Assembly (NCBI RefSeq): GCF_003055625.1
Contig: NZ_CP028811.1
Span: 434,001 to 498,000 of the forward strand
Direction of reading: 5' to 3'
Length of the DNA stretch: 64,000 bases
Source of the DNA: Flavobacterium magnum
GTDB taxonomy: Bacteria; Bacteroidota; Bacteroidia; Flavobacteriales; Flavobacteriaceae
Under the pieces are notes generated by a model. The model had not been told where the DNA came from, did no database searches, and was given only the letters and a program-made list of their open reading frames with translations. The stretch's first letter is position 1, and each line of letters begins with the position of its first letter. Position numbers and translations under genes: made by a program. Positions 1 through 8,411 of this stretch are shown piece by piece.

Positions 1-1792
1 CGATCGGCAGCTGCTTTTCAATCACAGGATGCCTGCCATTAATGATTTCCAAGTCATAGGAATCATCCAAAACCGGGCAGACATAATTATTTTCAAGAGC
101 CAGCTGCGCAAACGAAGTCAGGCAGTCAAGCTGCGCCACAAGGTTGGCATTGAGCTGTACCGGCTTGATGTAACTGGCAATCCAGCCGACAAGTTGCTCA
201 AACAACTCCGCTTCCAGCTTGTGGATTTTTTCCTCAGCACCCAATATCTTGGTTTCATATTCCTTAAGTTCCTCAGTGATGTAACGCTCGGCATTCACCA
301 GTGTTTGCTTGCGTATCCAGGCCGAAGGCACTTTATCCTTGTGGGTGTTGCGCACCTCTATATAGTAACCGAAAACGTTATTAAAAGAAATTTTAAGTGA
401 TGAAATCCCTGTAGCCTCTGATTCCCGCTTCTCGATGCCTTCCAGGAATTCCTTTCCCGTAGTCGAAATCAAGCGAAGTTCATCCAACTCCGGATTGATT
501 CCAAAAGCGATCGCATTTCCTTTGGAAATGGCCACGGGCGCATCGGGATTCAGCGTATACCCGATTTTTTCACGAAGCAGCTCACAACTGTGCAGGCTGT
601 CACCGATGGTTTTTACCGCATCAAGCGGACTTGCCAGTGCCAATTCCTTGACGGGGATGATGGCATCCAGAGAGTCCTTCAGATAGATGACTTCCCTCGG
701 CGTCACTTTTCCGGTGGCGATTTTCGAAATCAACCGTTCCAGGTCTGAAATCTGTTTGACCTGATGCTGTATGCTTTTGAGCACATCCTGGTTGTCTTTC
801 AGATAAGAAACCACTTCGTGCCGACTCCTGATCTTTCCGATATCCTTGAGTGGAAGCGCAAGCCATCGCTTCAACAGCCGGCTTCCCATGGGCGAGAGCG
901 TGCGGTCGATGACGTCGAGCAGGGTCACGGCATTCGGGTTGTAACTATGGTACAATTCAAGATTACGGATTGTGAATCGGTCCATCCAGACGTATGCATC
1001 CTCAGCTATGCGCTGGATTGCCGTGATGTGTTGCACCTTGTCGTGCTGTGTTTCGGACAGATAATACAGGACCGCGCCAGATGCAATGATGCCGTCCGGC
1101 AATTCCTCAATCCCGAAGCCCTTTAACGAAACGGTCTTGAAGTGATGGGTCAGGGTTTGCAACGCGTAATCTTCTTTATAAACCCAATCCTCGAGATAAA
1201 AATTATGGAAATCCTCACCAAAGGCCTCTTTAAAATCACCCTTATTTTGTTTCGGCACAAGCACCTCGCTCGGATTGAAGTTCTGAAGCAACTTGTCAAT
1301 GTATTCCGCATTGCCCTGCGCGGTCAGGAACTCACCTGTAGATACATCGAGGAACGCTATGCCCAACTGTTTTTTTCCGAAATACACCGCCGCGAGGAAA
1401 TTATTGGATTTCGAATGCAACACTTCGTCGTTCATGGAAACACCTGGCGTAACGAGTTCGGTAACACCGCGTTTCACAATGGTTTTCGTCATTTTCGGAT
1501 CCTCGAGCTGGTCGCAGATGGCCACGCGCAGACCGGCCTTTACCAGCTTTGGCAGGTAGGTGTTCAGGGAATGGTGCGGAAAGCCCGCCAACGCGGTTTC
1601 GGTTTCTGATCCCGCACCACGTTTGGTCAGGACGATACCCAGTATTTTTGAGGCACGAATGGCATCCTCACCGAAAGTTTCATAAAAATCCCCTACGCGG
1701 AACAACAGGCATGCATCAGGATACTTGCGCTTGATCTCGTTGTACTGCTTCATTAAAGGCGTTTCCTTCGGTGCTTTCTCTTTTGTTGCCAA
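1..1792 (-). CDS. mutS: DNA mismatch repair protein MutS, N-terminal 597 residues (runs off window)
   Basis: MutS scans DNA for mispaired bases and recruits the rest of mismatch repair. The visible part carries the mismatch-binding domain with the GDFYE motif at residues 34-38 (the Phe wedge and Glu that contact the mispair), then the connector, lever and clamp regions. It ends near NGRHPVIE, where the ATPase domain begins, so the Walker motifs lie outside the window. The chosen start is a TTG at 1790-1792, because the residues it adds (ATKEKAPKETPL) read as a normal flavobacterial MutS N-terminus and place Phe36 and Glu38 at the E. coli numbering. The first in-frame ATG (1751-1753) would remove 13 residues. 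The gene diverges from the DUF1573 gene. Confidence 0.95.
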   Translation of the reverse strand, partial: MATKEKAPKETPLMKQYNEIKRKYPDACLLFRVGDFYETFGEDAIRASKILGIVLTKRGAGSETETALAGFPHHSLNTYLPKLVKAGLRVAICDQLEDPKMTKTIVKRGVTELVTPGVSMNDEVLHSKSNNFLAAVYFGKKQLGIAFLDVSTGEFLTAQGNAEYIDKLLQNFNPSEVLVPKQNKGDFKEAFGEDFHNFYLEDWVYKEDYALQTLTHHFKTVSLKGFGIEELPDGIIASGAVLYYLSETQHDKVQHITAIQRIAEDAYVWMDRFTIRNLELYHSYNPNAVTLLDVIDRTLSPMGSRLLKRWLALPLKDIGKIRSRHEVVSYLKDNQDVLKSIQHQVKQISDLERLISKIATGKVTPREVIYLKDSLDAIIPVKELALASPLDAVKTIGDSLHSCELLREKIGYTLNPDAPVAISKGNAIAFGINPELDELRLISTTGKEFLEGIEKRESEATGISSLKISFNNVFGYYIEVRNTHKDKVPSAWIRKQTLVNAERYITEELKEYETKILGAEEKIHKLEAELFEQLVGWIASYIKPVQLNANLVAQLDCLTSFAQLALENNYVCPVLDDSYDLEIINGRHPVIEKQLPI

Positions 1793-1917
1793 TGCATTTG
1801 TGTTTAGGTTCCGTCGGTGAAAATAGTGGTGCGAATTTAACTATTGCGCTGATTTTGCGTTGTTAAAATTTAAATTTAATTTAAGAAAAATTGTTTAGTC
1901 AGTGTGATTTTAATTTA

Positions 1918-1925
1918 TACATTTG
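1918..1925 (+). promoter_or_regulatory. -7 promoter element (TACATTTG) for the DUF1573 gene
   Basis: This is an exact match to the Bacteroidota -7 consensus TAnnTTTG, 27 bases before the DUF1573 start codon. A TTG at 1891-1893 lies 24 bases upstream, slightly beyond the usual -33 spacing. The surrounding 1850-1950 stretch is very A+T rich, as expected of a promoter between the divergent mutS and DUF1573 genes. Confidence 0.6.
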
Positions 1926-1952
1926 TTTCGCTAATTTAATTTTTTACAAAAG

Positions 1953-2459
1953 ATGAAAAAAAATCTGATATTATTTTCTGCGATGGCCCTATTCGCGGTA
2001 AATGGTGCTTTTGCTCAGGAAACGGGTAAAAAAGCGCTCAAGAAAACCACAACGACCACCAAAACAGAAATGAAAAAGACTGTAGCTCCGATGACAGTTG
2101 CCACGCCTGCTGTGGAAGGTGCCGGAATGACTTTTGAAACTGAGACGATTGATTACGGAACCATCAAGCACAACGCTGACGGAAAACGTGAATTCGTTTT
2201 GACCAACACAGGAAACAAGCCTTTGACGATCACGAATTGTGCAGGTTCATGTGGTTGTACTGTGCCAACATGGCCAAAAGAGCCTATCGCTCCGGGGGCT
2301 AAAGCGGTTATCGGTGTGAAATATGCGACTGACAGGGTTGGTCCTTTCACTAAAACCGTGACCGTAACGTCTAATGCTTCTGAAACACCAAAAGTATTGA
2401 CTATCAAAGGAACTGTGCTTGCTGATCCGACTCCGGCAGAAACACCGACAAAAAGCTAA
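1953..2459 (+). CDS. Secreted DUF1573 domain protein
   Basis: This 168-residue exported protein has a signal peptide at about residues 1-21 (hydrophobic core, then AFA/QE). A Lys/Thr-rich linker follows at about 22-50, and one DUF1573 domain at about 60-155 carries the family's Cys-containing signature NCAGSCGCTVP. DUF1573 is an Ig-like fold common in the periplasm or on the surface of Bacteroidota; its biochemical role is not established. The gene stands alone between its own promoter and a strong terminator, and its start lies 27 bases after a -7 element. Abundant stand-alone expression is an inference. Confidence 0.9.
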   Translation: MKKNLILFSAMALFAVNGAFAQETGKKALKKTTTTTKTEMKKTVAPMTVATPAVEGAGMTFETETIDYGTIKHNADGKREFVLTNTGNKPLTITNCAGSCGCTVPTWPKEPIAPGAKAVIGVKYATDRVGPFTKTVTVTSNASETPKVLTIKGTVLADPTPAETPTKS

Positions 2460-2480
2460 TTACTTTTTAAATACAAAATC

Positions 2481-2510
2481 AAAGCTTCCCGTAATACGGA
2501 AGCTTTTTTT
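2481..2510 (+). terminator. Intrinsic terminator after the DUF1573 gene
   Basis: A perfect 9-bp stem (AAAGCTTCC at 2481-2489, GGAAGCTTT at 2498-2506) with an 8-base loop runs into seven T residues ending at 2510. The next start codon follows at 2513 or 2519, so the methyltransferase has essentially no leader of its own. Confidence 0.9.
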
Positions 2511-2518
2511 ATATGAGT

Positions 2519-3049
2519 ATGCGAAAACTTGAAAACAGTGAATTGGTCCGGAAATCCGTAACCGATTTTAAGCAGGCAGAAAAAACCCCGATCATCATTG
2601 TCCTCGACGACATACGGTCCCTGAATAATATCGGATCGGTATTCCGCACCGCCGATGCGTTCCTGGTGGAAAAAATCTACCTGTGCGGCATTACCGCCTG
2701 CCCTCCGAATAAGGAAATCCATAAAACCGCGCTGGGTGCTACGGAAACGGTCGCTTGGGAACACAAAGCCTCTGTCACAGACCTGATCACAAAATTGCAG
2801 GATGAAAGCACCGCGGTATTTGCCATTGAGCAGGTTGAAGGTTCTGTAATGCTCGATAATTTTAATCCAAAAACACATCAAAAACTTGCACTGGTGTTCG
2901 GAAACGAAGTCTATGGCGTGAGCCAGGAGGCTGTCGCTTTGTGCAATGGCAGCATCGAAATCCCGCAATTGGGCACGAAGCACTCGCTCAACATCGCCGT
3001 AAGTGCGGGCATCGTGGTCTGGGACTTATTCCAGAAAATAAAAAATTAA
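2519..3049 (+). CDS. TrmH-family RNA ribose methyltransferase (SPOUT)
   Basis: This roughly 176-residue single-domain SPOUT methyltransferase is predicted to transfer a methyl group from S-adenosylmethionine to a ribose 2'-OH in tRNA or rRNA. All three family motifs are visible: an early DDIRSLNNIGSVFRTADAF stretch, then FGNEVYGVS, then the C-terminal knot IPQLGTKHSLNIAVSAG. It lacks the N-terminal substrate-binding extension of TrmH or RlmB, so the exact target cannot be named. I place the start at the ATG at 2519 because the protein then begins MRKLENSEL; an ATG at 2513 adds two residues. The start sits just after a terminator hairpin, with no room for a normal leader. Confidence 0.9.
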   Translation: MRKLENSELVRKSVTDFKQAEKTPIIIVLDDIRSLNNIGSVFRTADAFLVEKIYLCGITACPPNKEIHKTALGATETVAWEHKASVTDLITKLQDESTAVFAIEQVEGSVMLDNFNPKTHQKLALVFGNEVYGVSQEAVALCNGSIEIPQLGTKHSLNIAVSAGIVVWDLFQKIKN

Positions 3050-3087
3050 AGTACCTTCGGGTTCCAAAAAAATGCCTGCCCTATCAA

Positions 3088-5160
3088 ATGATTTTGCATA
3101 AAACCTATACCCGTGTCCTTAGCTTGCTGCTGTTTATTGCTTCCGCAGAAATGGTCGCGCAAAACCAGCCCCCGGTACTTACAGCCACCGGAAACCAGAC
3201 CTATTGTCCCGGTACGCCGCTTCATATCGTAACCGACATGACCATCACAGATCCCGACGACAGCGCAATCGATGCCATGTACATCCAGATTTCCTCAGGA
3301 TATGAGACAGGACAGGAGCAGTTGGTGCTCAACGGTTCCCACCCATTGATTGTCAGCAGCTGGAATAGTGCCGAGGGAAAACTTACGCTAAAAAGCCCTG
3401 CAGCAATTCCCGTTCCTTACACCGCGTTCGAAGCAGCCATTGAAGACATCGTTTACACGAGTTTGCAGGCGAATCCTTCGGGCATTCGGAATTTCTCAAT
3501 CAGCGTCGGGCAGGCCAATTACCTGCCTTCTACGCAGCACTACTACATGTATGTCCCGGCATTAGGGATTACCTGGACCGATGCCATGACAGCCGCAGCG
3601 GCCAGTACCTATTACGGCCTTGAAGGCTATCTGGCCACAATAACCGCGGCTGATGAAGCGCAGCTCTCCGGTGAGCAGGCGGCCGGCGCCGGATGGATCG
3701 GTGGCAGCGACGCCGAGGTTGAAGGCACCTGGAAATGGGTGACCGGTCCCGAGGCCGGTACTGTATTCTGGACAGGTGGCGTGGGGGGAAGCACCACCAA
3801 TTTTGCTTTCTGGAACACTTCCGAACCCAACAACCTCGGCAATGAAAATTATGCCCACATCACGGCGCCAGGCGTAGGGATTGCGGGATCGTGGAATGAC
3901 TTGTCAAATACCGGCGATACCACAGGGAATTACCAGCCCAAAGGCTATATCGTGGAATATGGCGGGATGCCCGGTGACCCCGTATTGCAAATTGCGACAA
4001 GCGCAACCATTTCCATTCCAAGTATTGATTCGACGGTACAGGCATCGCGTTGCGGGGTGGGCACGCTGAACCTCAGCGCTACCGGTTTCGGTGTTATTAA
4101 ATGGTATGACAGTCCCGTAGGCGGAAACCTGCTTGCTACCGGGAACAATTTCACTACGCCGTTCCTCACATCGACAACAACCTATTACGCTGACCCGTAT
4201 GAGCCCGGATGCGCCACGGCTACGCGAACCCCGGTAACGGCCTCCATCAATGATTTGCCGTTATTAACCGTACAGCTGCCACCGCCTGCCTGCGAAGGAA
4301 GCGTGGTATTGCAAGCCACTGCGAGCACAGGCCAGGTGCGATGGTACGACCAGGAAACCGGAGGTACATTATTACAAACCGGCGAGACTTTCAATACGCC
4401 CATGCTCAGTGAAGACACGGTATATTATGTCGATGCAAAAAACAACGACTGTTTTTCGGGCCCGAGGCAGGCAGTACCCGTAACAATCAAACCAAAGCCG
4501 GTCGTAGCCGATGAAAGTAAGTCGATTTGCGAAGGAACGCAAACGCTATTGGACGCAGGGATTTCCGACGTGAGTTATCTTTGGTCAACCGGCGCCACTA
4601 CAAGGCAGATTACAATCAGTGCTGAAGGAATTTACACGGTGACGGTGACCAATGCGTCAGGCTGCAGCACTGTGAAAACATTTACGGTAACCGAAAAAAG
4701 CGCACCGATCATTGATGATATTACCGTGGTCGGCACGACAGCCACTATCAATCTGGCCAACACAGGGGCTTTCGAGTTTGCGGTGGACAACGGCCCGTAC
4801 CAGGATTTAAATGTATTCACGCTCGCAGATGGCGGAGTCCATACTGCCCACGTACGACAGGTTGACGGTTGTGGGGATGACAAACTTGACTTTATTATCG
4901 TTGTGGTACCGGCATTTTTTACGCCGAACGGCGACAGCGTAAACGACCGCCTCCTCGTTCCCGGGATGGTGCTTTTGCCCGGCTCCAGCATGTCAGTCTT
5001 CGACCGTTACGGGAGACTGATTACGATGCTGAACCCGCAAAACACCTCATGGGACGGCACGCACCTTGGCAAGCCATTGCCTTCGGATGATTATTGGTAT
5101 GTAATGAGGATCAGCAACAGCCAGCCTGAGATCAGGGGACACTTTAGCCTGGTCAGGTAA
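3088..5160 (+). CDS. T9SS type B secreted protein with C-type-lectin-like domain and Ig-like repeats
   Basis: This is a cell-surface or secreted protein of 690 residues. A signal peptide (about 1-25) precedes a cadherin-like stretch starting PPVLTATGNQTYCPGTP. A C-type-lectin-like domain follows at about 149-292; its EPN and WND motifs are the usual Ca2+/sugar-binding positions, which suggests glycan binding. Two Ig-like repeats (each C...WYD...T..YY.D pattern) and a PKD-like repeat with SYLWSTGATT come next. From about residue 609 a type B T9SS sorting domain reads FFTPNGDSVNDR ... WDGTHLGKPLPSDDYW. The start is the ATG just before the hydrophobic segment; a longer reading would overlap the methyltransferase. 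The stop codon overlaps the end of the convergent folK-dNK gene by 8 bases. Confidence 0.9.
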   Translation: MILHKTYTRVLSLLLFIASAEMVAQNQPPVLTATGNQTYCPGTPLHIVTDMTITDPDDSAIDAMYIQISSGYETGQEQLVLNGSHPLIVSSWNSAEGKLTLKSPAAIPVPYTAFEAAIEDIVYTSLQANPSGIRNFSISVGQANYLPSTQHYYMYVPALGITWTDAMTAAAASTYYGLEGYLATITAADEAQLSGEQAAGAGWIGGSDAEVEGTWKWVTGPEAGTVFWTGGVGGSTTNFAFWNTSEPNNLGNENYAHITAPGVGIAGSWNDLSNTGDTTGNYQPKGYIVEYGGMPGDPVLQIATSATISIPSIDSTVQASRCGVGTLNLSATGFGVIKWYDSPVGGNLLATGNNFTTPFLTSTTTYYADPYEPGCATATRTPVTASINDLPLLTVQLPPPACEGSVVLQATASTGQVRWYDQETGGTLLQTGETFNTPMLSEDTVYYVDAKNNDCFSGPRQAVPVTIKPKPVVADESKSICEGTQTLLDAGISDVSYLWSTGATTRQITISAEGIYTVTVTNASGCSTVKTFTVTEKSAPIIDDITVVGTTATINLANTGAFEFAVDNGPYQDLNVFTLADGGVHTAHVRQVDGCGDDKLDFIIVVVPAFFTPNGDSVNDRLLVPGMVLLPGSSMSVFDRYGRLITMLNPQNTSWDGTHLGKPLPSDDYWYVMRISNSQPEIRGHFSLVR

Positions 5161-6286
5161 TTTTGCCGGCAATCTCGTCGAGAATGTAAAGGTAGTCTTC
5201 CTGCCTTTTTACAAAATCCCTATCCGAGACATCGATCACAAGGATATTCAGCCCGGTTTGTGATTTGATGTAATCGAGATAGCCCCGGTTGATGCTGTCA
5301 AGGTATGCTGCCGGTATTTCCTGTTCGTAGCTGCGGCCTCTTTTTTTGATATTTTCCAATAACCTCGGCGTATTTTGATAAAGATAAATATACAGGTCAG
5401 GTTTAGGCATTTCCTTGTAAATGATTTCAAAAAGCTTGCGGTACAGCCTGTACTCATCCTCGCTCAGGGTTACCTTGGCAAAAATCAGTGACTTGAAAAT
5501 GTGGTAGTCAGCGACAATGAAATCCTTAAATAAATCGAACTGCGCCAGGTCGTCCGACAACTGCTGGTAACGGTCGGCAAGGAATGACATTTCGAGCGGA
5601 AACGCATACCGCGGCTGGTCTTTATAAAACTTTGGCAGAAACGGGTTATCGGCAAAACGCTCCAGAACCGTTTTCGCGTTAAAATCCTCAGCTATTTTGC
5701 AGGCCAAAGTGGTTTTCCCGGCGCCGATATTACCTTCAATTGCAATATAGTTGAAACGGTCCAGTTTGATTGGTTCGACAGGCGATCGAAAACCCGGGAC
5801 CATCTTACACAGGCTTTTATCCTCACAATCTGCAATAATCGCGCTGATCGTCTTACCAGAAACAGGATGCACGAAATCGGGTTTTATGTCCTTGACAGGA
5901 AGCAATACAAACATCCTGTGATCCATCTGCGGATGCGGCACCTGCAATTGCTTCCTTTCGATAATCACATCGCCGTAAGAGATGATGTCAAGATCTATAA
6001 TGCGGGATTGGTAACCAGCGCCCTTCTCGCGTCGCCTGCCCAATTGCGCTTCAATTGACAACAGCGACTTGAGCAGGCCGGGCGCCGATTTATGCGTATG
6101 GACCAGCAAGGCACAATTGTAAAATGCCTCACCTTCAAATCCCCATGCCGGTGTTTCATAAACCGTGGAAACCCTGACTACCGTGGCCGTGGTCCGGTGG
6201 ATGAGCGAGATGGCCCGGCGAAGATTTTCGTCGCGGTCGCCCTTATTGCTCCCGATGGAAATGATGGCTTGATGCTGCAGGTTCAT
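5153..6286 (-). CDS. folK: Bifunctional FolK (HPPK) - deoxynucleoside kinase fusion
   Basis: Two enzymes are joined in one 377-residue chain. The N-terminal half is 6-hydroxymethyl-7,8-dihydropterin pyrophosphokinase (folate synthesis): GSNKGDR near the start, YETPAWGFEGEAFYN, RIIDLDIISYG and PHPQMDHRMFVLLP. From about residue 175 a deoxynucleoside kinase of the dCK/dGK family follows, with P-loop IEGNIGAGKTTL, EMSFLADRY and a lid-like KKRGRSYEQEI; it would phosphorylate salvaged deoxynucleosides. The start is placed at MNLQHQAIISIGSNKG; an upstream ATG at 6298 adds four residues. Such fusions are, to my knowledge, frequent in Flavobacteriia. Which deoxynucleoside is used cannot be read from the sequence. 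Confidence 0.93.
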   Translation of the reverse strand: MNLQHQAIISIGSNKGDRDENLRRAISLIHRTTATVVRVSTVYETPAWGFEGEAFYNCALLVHTHKSAPGLLKSLLSIEAQLGRRREKGAGYQSRIIDLDIISYGDVIIERKQLQVPHPQMDHRMFVLLPVKDIKPDFVHPVSGKTISAIIADCEDKSLCKMVPGFRSPVEPIKLDRFNYIAIEGNIGAGKTTLACKIAEDFNAKTVLERFADNPFLPKFYKDQPRYAFPLEMSFLADRYQQLSDDLAQFDLFKDFIVADYHIFKSLIFAKVTLSEDEYRLYRKLFEIIYKEMPKPDLYIYLYQNTPRLLENIKKRGRSYEQEIPAAYLDSINRGYLDYIKSQTGLNILVIDVSDRDFVKRQEDYLYILDEIAGKIT

Positions 6287-6485
6287 AATGGTGCGCAAAT
6301 TAAGTAAATTTACCCGGAAAGTCGAACGCGAAAAGTTGAAAGTGGAAAGTGAACGAAATTAGCTAAATTACAACATTAATGTCCGGGTCCGGTTCGACAC
6401 AATACCACGCCTGCTGTTTGCGCCCGTCCGGTAGACCTGTAACAAATCGGTTCGAATCAGTACTAATGCCAAAAAATAAAATCCC

Positions 6486-8249
6486 ATGAAATTTTTATCC
6501 AACGTTCTCGCCACCATTGTCGGGCTCTTCATTTTCTGCGTATTATCTTTTTTCTTCGTGCTGCTTATCGGTATCATCGTGGGCAGCAGCAGTTCAGATG
6601 AAGTGCGGGTGAAGGAAAACTCAGTCATCAATCTCGACCTCAGCACCATCAGCCACGATTATGCCGGTAAATTTACGGACCCGTGGGTTACGATGTTCTC
6701 GGAAAATACGTCCGTCGGCGTTACGGACGTCGTTCACGCGATCTCAGAAGCCGGGAAAGACGACAAAATCAAAGGCATTTCCATCCTGAATAACAACAGC
6801 GCGCTGGGGATGGCACAAATCAAGGCGGTACGCGATGCGTTGGTTGATTTTAAGAAGTCCGGTAAATTTGTCGTTTCTTATGCCGACACTTACGTGCAAA
6901 GGGAATATTACCTCAATTCGGTCGCCGATACATTATACCTGAACCCGACGGGTGATATGGAATTCAAAGGCCTTTCGACCGAGCTGATGTTTTTTAAGGA
7001 TTTTCAGGACAAGACCGGCATTAAGATGGAAGTCATCCGGCACGGAAAATACAAGAGCGCCGTTGAACCTTTCCTTGATAACAAGATGAGTGATGCCAAC
7101 AGGGAGCAGCTTACCGCATTACTGAATTCCTTATGGAATGGGGTGGTAAATGACATTTCAAAAAGCCGGAATATCCCGGTCGACCGACTCAATGCTATCG
7201 CCGACGGCCTGCTTGCCCGTACGCCCGAAATGGCGAAAAATGCCGGGCTGATCGACAAAATCGGGTACCAGGACCAATATGAAGCGGGCATCCGAAAGGC
7301 ACTAAAAGTGAAAAAAGACAAAGACTACAACAGTGTTGATATTGCCGATTACGCTAAAAAAATCAACACCATCGGCAGTTTTGGCGACAGTTCCGATAAG
7401 ATCGCGGTGATTTATGCACAGGGAGAAATCAAAGGCGGCGAAGGTGATGTCGATTATATCGGCGAAGGATCGATGCGCCGCGCCCTGCAAAAAGCACGTG
7501 AAGACAAGAACATCAAGGCGATTGTATTGCGTATTGACAGCCCGGGCGGCAGTGCCATGACGTCAGAACTGATCTGGAGGGAAATCGAAATTACCAAAAA
7601 AACCAAACCCGTCGTCGTCTCGATGGGGAATTATGCGGCATCGGGTGGCTATTACATTGCGTGTAACGCCAATGAGATTTTCGCCGAGGAAAGTACCATT
7701 ACCGGATCCATCGGCGTATTTGGGATGTTGCCCAATTTTACGGGGCTGGCAGGAAAAGCAGGCATCAATACGGAAGTCGTCAGCACACATAAAAACGCAG
7801 CGGAATACAGTCCGTTCCGCCCGCTAAGCGACGACATGAGGACCCAAACGCTTGAAGGGGTTGAACGCATTTACAACACATTCGTCACCCGTGTGGCAAC
7901 CGGAAGGAAAATGAGTTTTGCAGAGGTAGATGCCATCGGACAAGGCAGGGTGTGGTCCGGCGCCGAAGCCATTAAGATCGGTTTAGTCGACAAGATCGGC
8001 GGCATGGACGATGCACTTAAGGCCGCTGCCAAACTCGCCAGGGTCAAGGATTACCGTACCGAAAACTTCCCCGAGTACGACAAAAAACTGGGTGACCTGT
8101 TGGCAGGATTCCCGTTTGTCAAAACGAAGGAAAGCCTGATTAAGGAAGAAATAGGTGCGGAGAACTACGAGCTGCTGCAAAAAGTAAAGCAGGTTAATGC
8201 GCGCAAAGGTGTTCAGGCGCTGATGCCGTTCGAAATGACGATCCGCTAA
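6486..8249 (+). CDS. sppA: Signal peptide peptidase SppA, 67K type
   Basis: This 587-residue membrane-anchored serine protease of family S49 degrades cleaved signal peptides. One N-terminal transmembrane segment (about 8-32) is followed by two tandem S49 domains, as in the long E. coli-type SppA. The catalytic dyad is visible across the two domains: Lys190 in HGKYKSAVEP and Ser386 in NYAASGGYY. The DSPGG loop is also present. The start codon gives a typical short N-terminus before the membrane segment. It is transcribed alone, with two hairpins after its stop. Confidence 0.95.
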   Translation: MKFLSNVLATIVGLFIFCVLSFFFVLLIGIIVGSSSSDEVRVKENSVINLDLSTISHDYAGKFTDPWVTMFSENTSVGVTDVVHAISEAGKDDKIKGISILNNNSALGMAQIKAVRDALVDFKKSGKFVVSYADTYVQREYYLNSVADTLYLNPTGDMEFKGLSTELMFFKDFQDKTGIKMEVIRHGKYKSAVEPFLDNKMSDANREQLTALLNSLWNGVVNDISKSRNIPVDRLNAIADGLLARTPEMAKNAGLIDKIGYQDQYEAGIRKALKVKKDKDYNSVDIADYAKKINTIGSFGDSSDKIAVIYAQGEIKGGEGDVDYIGEGSMRRALQKAREDKNIKAIVLRIDSPGGSAMTSELIWREIEITKKTKPVVVSMGNYAASGGYYIACNANEIFAEESTITGSIGVFGMLPNFTGLAGKAGINTEVVSTHKNAAEYSPFRPLSDDMRTQTLEGVERIYNTFVTRVATGRKMSFAEVDAIGQGRVWSGAEAIKIGLVDKIGGMDDALKAAAKLARVKDYRTENFPEYDKKLGDLLAGFPFVKTKESLIKEEIGAENYELLQKVKQVNARKGVQALMPFEMTIR

Positions 8250-8263
8250 GCGATTAACTTCCG

Positions 8264-8286
8264 GAGGTTTATTGCACTTAAACCTC
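8264..8286 (+). repeat. Inverted repeat after sppA, no T-tract
   Basis: A perfect 8-bp inverted repeat (GAGGTTTA / TAAACCTC) with a 7-base loop lies 14 bases after the sppA stop codon. No run of T follows, so it may stabilise the 3' end of the mRNA rather than stop transcription. The true terminator lies 21 bases further on. Confidence 0.5.
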
Positions 8287-8307
8287 GTTGTTACCACAAA
8301 TCAAACC

Positions 8308-8333
8308 AAATCCGCTGTAATGGCGGATTTTTT
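8308..8333 (+). terminator. Intrinsic terminator after sppA
   Basis: An 8-bp stem (AAATCCGC / GCGGATTT) with a 7-base loop is followed by a short T run. It is the second of two tandem hairpins after sppA. Confidence 0.75.
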
Positions 8334-8368
8334 GTGAAAAGATTAAAACGCAAATAGGATACTTATGC

Positions 8369-8395
8369 TATTTTTGTAAGATAACATTGTCTTAC
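8369..8395 (+). promoter_or_regulatory. -7 element (TATTTTTG) and overlapping inverted repeat upstream of the AsmA-like gene
   Basis: TATTTTTG at 8369-8376 matches TAnnTTTG exactly, 35 bases before the start codon. Its last G begins a 6-bp inverted repeat GTAAGA-N8-TCTTAC (8376-8395) that spans the expected transcription start. This could be a 5' hairpin or an operator. No TTG lies at the expected -33 distance. Confidence 0.5.
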
Positions 8396-8411
8396 TTCTT
8401 AAATTCCTGTC

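Noticed and set aside
764..1609. Plus-strand open frames over the first 1.7 kb
   Set aside because: They are shadows of mutS, which reads through this whole stretch on the minus strand with all family motifs.
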